From: Bacteroidales bacterium H10
Lineage (GTDB): Bacteria > Bacteroidota > Bacteroidia > Bacteroidales > Muribaculaceae
Assembly (NCBI GenBank): GCA_001701295.1
Contig: DAAV01000129.1
Location: forward strand, 9,776 to 15,114
Length of the DNA: 5,339 bases
Reading direction: 5' to 3'
How positions within the stretch are numbered: the first letter of the stretch is position 1; each line of letters begins with the position of its first letter. Positions 1 to 3,933 of the stretch are shown in pieces. The notes beneath the pieces were generated by a model. The model was not told the DNA's origin, did no database searches, and saw nothing but the letters and a program-made list of their open reading frames with translations. The position numbers and the translations under genes are program-made.

Positions 1-1
1 A

Positions 2-1369
2 TTTATCGACAGATGTCATGAACTCGGCATGGCCGTGATACTCGACGTGGTGTTTAACCAGTCGGACGGTCTGCATCCCTGGTATCAGATGTATCCTATC
101 CGCTCAAATCCGTTCTACAACCAGACGGCGCCCCATGCCTACAGTGTGCTCAATGACTGGAATCAGGGTTATCCGCTGGTAGCTCAGCAGTGGGATGACA
201 TGCTGAAGTTCTGGCTTAGCGAATATAAGGTGGACGGTTTCCGCTTCGACCTCGTGAAAGGCCTTGGCGACAATACCTCCTATGCCAACAGCAGTGACTC
301 CGGAACAAACGCATATAACGCGTCGCGTGTGGCACGCATGAAACGTCTGCACGACGCCATGCGCGAGGTAAATCCCGACGCTTATTTCATCAACGAGAAT
401 CTCGCCGGCGCCAAAGAGGAGAATGAAATGGCTGCCGACGGCGAGCTGAACTGGGCGAATGTCAATGACGCAGGCTGCGAATATGCCATGGGTTATTCGT
501 CGAAGGCAAGCCTCAACCGCATGTGGGCTGTCAGGGACAGCCGGACAGCAGGAAGTACGGTGGCATATCTCGAAAGTCATGACGAGCAGCGTCTGGCCTA
601 CAAGCAGGACCAGTGGGGCGCGGCAGGTATCAAGGGTAACCATAAGGTCAGCATGCAGCGTCTCGGTGCAGCCGCCGCACAGATGATCCTCGTGCCCGGC
701 TCGCACATGATCTGGCAGTTTTCGGAGATGGGCAACGCACAGAATACAAAAGATGCGACAGGAGGCAACAACACGAGTCCGAAGATCGTCTGCTGGGATC
801 TTCTCGAGGATCCCGACAACGCCGGACTGGTAAAATCTTATTCGGAGATGATCGGTCTGCGTCTTAGTCATCCTGATCTTTTTGCCGAGACGGCTGACTA
901 TACTTTCAATCTCGGATCGTGGGCTACCGGCCGTTATATAAAGGCCAGAACCGCTGACAAGGAACTTTATGTGGTGATCAATCCAAATCCCGGCAAATCG
1001 ATTGACATGGAGATTGACTTCCGTTCGGACAATAACTCGGCGTATTATGTTGCCTCGAAGAGTTTTGATTCCGAACCGGCGTTTGACGCTGCAGCCAAGA
1101 AGGTGACAGTCGAGGCAAACTGCTATGCGGTCATCGCCACAAACAATCTCTCGGGTGTGGAAGGCATAGTCTCCGACGCGCTCGAGGCGACCCGTATATT
1201 CGCGGTGACGGGTGGTATCCGCGTAGTGAACTGTGACGGCCCCGTCAATGTTTATACTCCGGACGGAGTGAATGTAGCTTCCGGCTCCGGAGATTCCGAC
1301 ATCACGGTCGATGCCGGCACATATGTGGTGCGTGCCGCCGGGAAGACTGCCAAAGTGGTGGTGCGTTGA
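2..1369 (+). CDS. Secreted GH13 alpha-amylase-family glycoside hydrolase, 5'-truncated by the window edge
   Basis: The reading frame is open to the left edge, so the ATG at 29 is internal and the N-terminus (signal peptide and first barrel strands) lies outside. Numbering from that Met, the GH13 signatures appear in order: region I DVVFNQ (6-11), region II GFRFD (70-74, nucleophile Asp74 with the invariant Arg72), region III INENL (general acid Glu123) and region IV ESHDEQR (transition-state Asp185 after His184). All three catalytic acids are present, so an active alpha-glucan hydrolase or transglycosylase is expected. The B domain between regions I and II is short. A beta-sandwich C domain spans about 285-371. 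Residues 377-446 look like a type IX secretion sorting domain ending GTYVVRAAGKTAKVVVR, which suggests export or surface anchoring. The usual His of region I is Gln11, and the alpha-amylase KH pair after the nucleophile is Lys77-Gly78. Exact substrate (starch, glycogen or oligosaccharide) cannot be told from the fragment. Confidence 0.93.
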   Translation, partial: FIDRCHELGMAVILDVVFNQSDGLHPWYQMYPIRSNPFYNQTAPHAYSVLNDWNQGYPLVAQQWDDMLKFWLSEYKVDGFRFDLVKGLGDNTSYANSSDSGTNAYNASRVARMKRLHDAMREVNPDAYFINENLAGAKEENEMAADGELNWANVNDAGCEYAMGYSSKASLNRMWAVRDSRTAGSTVAYLESHDEQRLAYKQDQWGAAGIKGNHKVSMQRLGAAAAQMILVPGSHMIWQFSEMGNAQNTKDATGGNNTSPKIVCWDLLEDPDNAGLVKSYSEMIGLRLSHPDLFAETADYTFNLGSWATGRYIKARTADKELYVVINPNPGKSIDMEIDFRSDNNSAYYVASKSFDSEPAFDAAAKKVTVEANCYAVIATNNLSGVEGIVSDALEATRIFAVTGGIRVVNCDGPVNVYTPDGVNVASGSGDSDITVDAGTYVVRAAGKTAKVVVR

Positions 1370-1399
1370 TTGCATCCGTTTTTGACCTTTTAATATAAA

Positions 1400-1444
1400 A
1401 TTTGGCCCGATTTTAACTTAAAAATGTTAAAATTTGGGCCAAAT
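1400..1444 (+). terminator. Long AT-rich stem-loop after the amylase gene, probable terminator
   Basis: The arm at 1400-1417 (ATTTGGCCCGATTTTAAC) pairs with 1426-1444 (GTTAAAATTTGGGCCAAAT), leaving an 8-base loop and about one bulge or mismatch in an 18-bp stem. It lies 30 bases after the amylase stop codon and before the next promoter, which fits a transcript end. No clean T tract follows either arm, so it may act as a 3'-end stabiliser or a non-canonical terminator. Confidence 0.6.
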
Positions 1445-1475
1445 GTGAAAAAACGAGAAAAAAAAAGCAGAAAAG

Positions 1476-1507
1476 TTGCGATGTAAATGAAATTTATATT
1501 ACCTTTG
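1476..1507 (+). promoter_or_regulatory. Bacteroidetes-type promoter for the small lipoprotein gene
   Basis: The -33 element TTG (1476-1478) is followed after 21 bases by a perfect -7 element TACCTTTG (1500-1507), matching the TAnnTTTG consensus of the Bacteroidetes housekeeping sigma factor. Initiation would fall near 1512-1514, giving an A/T-rich leader of about 45 bases that ends in TTTAAAGAG just before the ATG. No classical Shine-Dalgarno at normal spacing is visible, as is usual in this phylum. Confidence 0.8.
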
Positions 1508-1558
1508 CATCGTTTTTGATAGCAAATACATTGTTTTATTATTTTAAAATTTAAAGAG

Positions 1559-1771
1559 ATGAAGAAATTAGTTTACTCGCTCGCTGTTCTTTTTAGCGTA
1601 GCACTCGTATCTTGTGGCGGCAACAAGGCTGCTGAAGCAGTTGACACTGACACTATGGTAGCAGAAGAGGTTGTAGTTGACACTGCAGTTGACACAGCTA
1701 ACGGTACTGAGACTATCGTTGAGGCTGCTGCCGCTGAGGTTGTTGAGGCTCCCGCTGACAGCGCAAAATAA
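1559..1771 (+). CDS. Small acidic lipoprotein of unknown function (70 aa)
   Basis: A signal peptide with Lys2-Lys3 and a hydrophobic core ends in the lipobox LVSC, so Cys19 should be the acylated N-terminus of a mature peptide of 52 residues. Residues after the Cys are GGNKAAEA and not the Ser/Asp-rich Bacteroidetes surface-export signal, so a periplasm-facing location is likelier than surface display. The mature chain is almost entirely Ala, Val, Thr, Asp and Glu, with 12 acidic residues against two Lys, and repeats VDT; the DNA word GTTGACAC occurs three times (from 1640, 1676 and 1688). All 13 Val codons are GTT or GTA, and Ala and Thr codons also favour T or A endings, unlike the C/G-ending neighbours. 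With the consensus promoter before it and the strong terminator after it, this points to high expression from a single-gene transcript. No enzymatic domain is visible and I do not recognise a named family. Confidence 0.85.
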   Translation: MKKLVYSLAVLFSVALVSCGGNKAAEAVDTDTMVAEEVVVDTAVDTANGTETIVEAAAAEVVEAPADSAK

Positions 1772-1812
1772 TCGCCGCTGAGAACAGCCTGACGAAAGTC
1801 AATTTAAAGATG

Positions 1813-1845
1813 CCGGAGATTCCATTGGAATCTCCGGTTTTCTTT
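1813..1845 (+). terminator. Intrinsic terminator of the lipoprotein gene
   Basis: CCGGAGATTC (1813-1822) pairs perfectly with GAATCTCCGG (1828-1837) around a 5-base loop and is followed directly by TTTTCTTT (1838-1845). It begins 42 bases after the lipoprotein stop codon. This is a textbook rho-independent terminator and separates the lipoprotein unit from the next promoter. Confidence 0.93.
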
Positions 1846-1915
1846 GTAGGAACGGCTCCGCAAAGATATAGACAGCTATGAAGAATAAATGATAATGGAC
1901 ACTACGTCTGTCCGA

Positions 1916-1947
1916 TTTGGCAATTTCGTCACAATTGGTTATCTTTG
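1916..1947 (+). promoter_or_regulatory. Bacteroidetes-type promoter for the coiled-coil membrane protein
   Basis: TTTG (1916-1919) and TATCTTTG (1940-1947) are separated by 20 bases and match the -33 and -7 consensus. The predicted start near 1952-1954 lies only about 11-13 bases before the ATG at 1965, so the mRNA leader would be very short and has no room for a structured element. Confidence 0.8.
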
Positions 1948-1964
1948 CAGCATAAATAAGCCTT

Positions 1965-2894
1965 ATGAACAAGAAATTTAAGACAATACTTATCGCCGCT
2001 ATCTCCGTTCTGGCCGCGCTGATAGCCCTTGTGGTCGTACTTATAGTACGCAACAACAGCAACACCCAGGCCGTCAACGAGGCTACGGCACGGGCCGACA
2101 GTCTTGCCATAGCCAACGACCAGCTTCTGCTGACAAATGAGTTTAACCAGCTGAATGCCGATTTCAACCAGTATGAGGGCCAGCAGGTCTATCTTAAGAA
2201 TGACTCGCTTGTGCAGAAATACAATGAGGCGCGCATGAAGGTCGAGGGTCTGATTCGCGAACTCAACGAGGAGAAACGCAGTCACAGCAAGGATCTCAGC
2301 GCGAGCCGCGCAAAAATCAAACAGCTTGAAGGCGAGATCGCCACTCTTAAAAATATCGTACGTCATTATCTTGAAGAGATAAAACGTCTGGGAGAGGAGA
2401 ATGCCGGTCTCAAGCAGGAGATCGAACAGGTACAGCAACGCAACGAGCAGCTGTCGAATCAGGTGACACAGGCCACTACGACCAACCGTGAGCTCACGCA
2501 GACCGTGCAGCTGGCGAAGAAACTGAACATTACCGGAGTGTCTTTCCATGCATATAATAAAAAAGGAAAGGTGGAAAAGAATATAACCAAGGCACGCCAG
2601 CTTGGTGTCAGCTTTACTGTCAGTCCCAATAATACGGCCGCTCCGGGTATGAAGACATTCTATATGCGTATCATATCGCCCGAAGGCGCGTTGCTCGGTG
2701 CCGGCGGTAATTTCAAGATCGATGGCCAGAGCGTACAGTCGACAGCCTCACGTCAGGTGGAGTATGCCAACGAGGAGATGTCTGTGTCGATATATTGGGA
2801 TGTGAACACTACTCTGACTCCGGGAGATTATACGGTGGAGGTATTCTGCGACGGTTACCGGCTTGCTTCCCGTCACTTCACCATGAAGAAATAA
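1965..2894 (+). CDS. Membrane-anchored coiled-coil protein with conserved C-terminal beta domain (309 aa)
   Basis: A short basic N-terminus (NKKFK) leads into one hydrophobic segment at about residues 8-28 followed by Arg-Asn, a signal anchor placing the rest outside the inner membrane. Residues about 38-188 are a long heptad-like stretch rich in Glu, Gln, Lys, Asn and Leu with no proline, strongly predicted as coiled coil; this is why relatives are often mislabelled SMC-like. Residues about 188-309 form a different, beta-rich domain with Gly and aromatic positions (SVSIYWD, then PGDYTVEVFCDGYRLASRHF). From memory this C-terminal pattern recurs in uncharacterised Bacteroides proteins with the same anchor-coil-beta layout. 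No ATPase Walker motif is present, so it is not a true SMC. A role as an envelope scaffold or cell-surface sensor is possible but not shown. The start is fixed by the promoter just upstream. No terminator precedes the next promoter, so its mRNA may run into the tRNA. Confidence 0.85.
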   Translation: MNKKFKTILIAAISVLAALIALVVVLIVRNNSNTQAVNEATARADSLAIANDQLLLTNEFNQLNADFNQYEGQQVYLKNDSLVQKYNEARMKVEGLIRELNEEKRSHSKDLSASRAKIKQLEGEIATLKNIVRHYLEEIKRLGEENAGLKQEIEQVQQRNEQLSNQVTQATTTNRELTQTVQLAKKLNITGVSFHAYNKKGKVEKNITKARQLGVSFTVSPNNTAAPGMKTFYMRIISPEGALLGAGGNFKIDGQSVQSTASRQVEYANEEMSVSIYWDVNTTLTPGDYTVEVFCDGYRLASRHFTMKK

Positions 2895-2926
2895 TTTGGT
2901 GGTTTCGCGAAAAAATATTAATTTTG
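2895..2926 (+). promoter_or_regulatory. Promoter for tRNA-Gln, abutting the upstream stop codon
   Basis: TTTG (2895-2898) begins on the base after the TAA of the coiled-coil gene; after 20 bases comes TAATTTTG (2919-2926), a full TAnnTTTG match. The spacing equals that of the promoter at 1916-1947. Initiation would fall around 2930-2934, about 66-70 bases before the mature tRNA. Confidence 0.78.
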
Positions 2927-2929
2927 CAA

Positions 2930-2991
2930 ATGCTTCGAGAGTCATGGCCTAATAGCCACGGATGTCATAGAGCCGGAAAGCTCTGAAGCAT
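2930..2991 (+). ncRNA. Folded 5' leader of tRNA-Gln, possible tRNA-like or small RNA element
   Basis: ATGCTTC (2930-2936) pairs with GAAGCAT (2985-2991) to close a 7-bp helix around the whole leader. Directly inside its 3' strand lies a 5-bp hairpin AGAGC/GCTCT (2969-2973 with 2980-2984) with a 6-base loop CGGAAA. A further 4-bp hairpin TGGC/GCCA sits at 2945-2958. The 7-bp plus adjacent 5-bp arrangement mimics an acceptor stem and T arm, but there is no TTC-type T loop, no recognisable anticodon arm and the length is only 62 bases. It could be a decayed tRNA, a leader RNA released by RNase P, or chance. The fold is seen by eye only. Confidence 0.35.
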
Positions 2992-2998
2992 ACAGGAT

Positions 2999-3069
2999 TG
3001 TCTTATGGTGTAATGGTAGCACTGCAGTTTTTGGTTCTGCCTGTCCAGGTTCGAATCCTGGTAAGACAA
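2999..3069 (+). tRNA. tRNA-Gln, anticodon TTG
   Basis: The acceptor stem TGTCTTA (2999-3005) pairs fully with TAAGACA (3062-3068), with discriminator A3069. The D arm is 3008-3022 (GTG/CAC with a GG-containing loop). The anticodon arm is 3024-3040 with loop TTTTGGT, which puts anticodon TTG at 3031-3033 for Gln CAA (and CAG by wobble). The T arm is 3045-3061 with perfect CCAGG/CCTGG and loop TTCGAAT. The innermost anticodon-stem pair is T-T and the D stem has only three firm pairs. The tail reads CCG, so a complete CCA end is not encoded and must be added enzymatically. Confidence 0.97.
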
Positions 3070-3077
3070 CCGACAGC

Positions 3078-3120
3078 AATCGCAACTGGTCGATATCGAT
3101 CAGTTGCGATTTTTTTATTT
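3078..3120 (+). terminator. Intrinsic terminator of the tRNA-Gln transcript
   Basis: ATCGCAACTG (3079-3088) pairs with CAGTTGCGAT (3101-3110). The helix continues inward through a G-T wobble and TCG/CGA to a 4-base ATAT loop, giving about 14 bp, and a T-rich tail (TTTTTTATTT, 3111-3120) follows. It lies 9 bases after the mature tRNA end and probably also ends any read-through from the coiled-coil gene upstream. Confidence 0.95.
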
Positions 3121-3124
3121 AATC

Positions 3125-3149
3125 CGGCGTCAGTCGCCGCTAACGCGGC
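3125..3149. other. Two overlapping GC-rich hairpins in the gap before the His-rich gene
   Basis: CGGCG (3125-3129) can pair with CGCCG (3135-3139), while GCCGC (3136-3140) can pair with GCGGC (3145-3149); the two share bases and exclude each other. They stand out in an otherwise featureless 182-base gap (3121-3302). No T tract follows directly and no open reading frame of substance or consensus promoter was found there. The nearest promoter-like match is TAAAGTTTG at 3269-3277, which has a 3-base and not a 2-base internal spacer and no -33 partner. Confidence 0.3.
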
Positions 3150-3302
3150 CGAGGGAGTGGCGGTGACAGAGGCTTTTTGTTTCGGGCGAATCAAACCATT
3201 GGCGAGAGCGGCTGTCTTATGTATAAAATAAGATGGAAAATCTGACAAAATGAGATGATATTTTATCTTAAAGTTTGATTATGAATTATAAAACGTGTCA
3301 TC

Positions 3303-3884
3303 ATGAGAAATCTGATTATAACAATAGGCCTCTCAATCCTTCTTACGGCAGGGGGATTTTCAGGTTACGCCGCCGGAACACCCCGCGGAGAGCGCCATGA
3401 ACGGCATGAACAGCGAGACAACCACCGTCAGTCAGGCAACCGGAATCATAACCGGCATGACAACGGCAATCGTCGTCCTGACAACGGCCATAAAGACAAT
3501 AGAAACAAACATGATCACAAGGGGCCTGGACATGGAGACTACAGACATCCGGGGAATTCCGCCCCGCGTCCCGGATCATACGGACGTCCCACGCCACCAC
3601 CTCCTCCTCATCACCGGCCTGCGATGATGCCGCCGGGACACCGCTATCCTGATCGTCTGGGACATATGGTGAGCCGTGCCGCACGAGGCGCCCGTAATGT
3701 AAGCGTGTGGCAGGTTGATAACAACACCTATGTAGTGCGTTATTTCAAAAAGGGCCGATATTACACCCGCTACCTTTATCCTTATGCCAACCGATACGGT
3801 GCGGTGCAGGTTCTCGCACCGGCATGGCAACCGTTATCGTCATGGTTTACGGTTCCATCGGTCCAGGTCAACCTCTGGCTGTAG
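3303..3884 (+). CDS. Exported His/Arg/Asn-rich basic protein of unknown function (193 aa)
   Basis: An N-terminal signal peptide (hydrophobic 4-20, then GYAAG) predicts cleavage after Ala23 or Ala24, giving a periplasmic or secreted protein. Residues about 26-95 are low complexity and dominated by His, Arg, Asn, Asp and Gly, with 13 His between residues 26 and 113. A proline run (PTPPPPPHH, 96-104) follows. Residues about 115-193 form a more ordered domain rich in aromatic and basic residues (VWQVDNNTYVVRYFKKGRYY), probably beta-structured, ending in VNLWL. The His-rich segment could bind transition metals, and the basic charge could bind anionic polymers such as LPS or peptidoglycan; neither is shown. 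There is no Cys, so it is not a lipoprotein. No consensus promoter is seen within the 180 bases upstream, which may mean regulated transcription. It converges on the regulator gene 33 bases downstream. I do not recognise a named family. Confidence 0.8.
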   Translation: MRNLIITIGLSILLTAGGFSGYAAGTPRGERHERHEQRDNHRQSGNRNHNRHDNGNRRPDNGHKDNRNKHDHKGPGHGDYRHPGNSAPRPGSYGRPTPPPPPHHRPAMMPPGHRYPDRLGHMVSRAARGARNVSVWQVDNNTYVVRYFKKGRYYTRYLYPYANRYGAVQVLAPAWQPLSSWFTVPSVQVNLWL

Positions 3885-3903
3885 AACTTTGTATCATATA
3901 TGT

Positions 3904-3933
3904 CGGCACTCCGGTTTTTAAGCCGGAGTGCCG
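3904..3933. terminator. Shared hairpin between convergent genes
   Basis: CGGCACTCCGG (3904-3914) pairs perfectly with CCGGAGTGCCG (3923-3933) over 11 bp with loop TTTTTAAG. It lies between the convergent genes ending at 3884 (plus) and 3918 (minus), so it can act in both directions. Neither side has a good T tract. The minus-strand stop codon (TTA on plus, 3918-3920) is in the loop, and the right arm encodes the last residues of that protein. Confidence 0.7.

Noticed and set aside
104..1375. Long minus-strand open frame (423 codons) opposite the amylase gene
   Set aside because: The plus strand carries unmistakable GH13 motifs in order. The antisense product is Cys/His/Arg-rich with no recognisable domain, typical of a frame left open by codon bias in the real gene.
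1637..1696. Three copies of GTTGACAC inside the lipoprotein gene
   Set aside because: Explained by the repeated Val-Asp-Thr residues and restricted codon use; not regular enough to be a tandem repeat or binding-site array.
1861..1868. Minus-strand TATCTTTG matching the -7 promoter box
   Set aside because: No TTG element lies at the right distance upstream on that strand, and transcription would run straight into the bidirectional stem at 1813-1837 with no gene beyond.
1929..2549. Minus-strand open frame (206 codons) opposite the coiled-coil gene
   Set aside because: It is the mirror of a Lys/Glu/Gln-rich coiled coil, giving a Leu/Phe-rich artefact; it would run across a consensus promoter, and the sense gene has a promoter, anchor and domain structure.
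3213..3221. TGTCTTATG, a 9-base repeat of the tRNA-Gln 5' end (2999-3007)
   Set aside because: The match stops after nine bases, is not at the tRNA 3' end where integration sites normally lie, and no integrase is nearby; chance or a small relic is simpler than an att site.
3003..3248. Minus-strand 81-codon frame across tRNA-Gln and its terminator
   Set aside because: Its C-terminal part is a translation of the antisense tRNA and terminator stem, a common source of spurious hypothetical proteins.
3397..3627. Out-of-frame plus-strand frame (Met/Thr-rich) inside the His-rich gene
   Set aside because: Shadow of the low-complexity region; it has no start context or domain and lies wholly inside a gene with a signal peptide.
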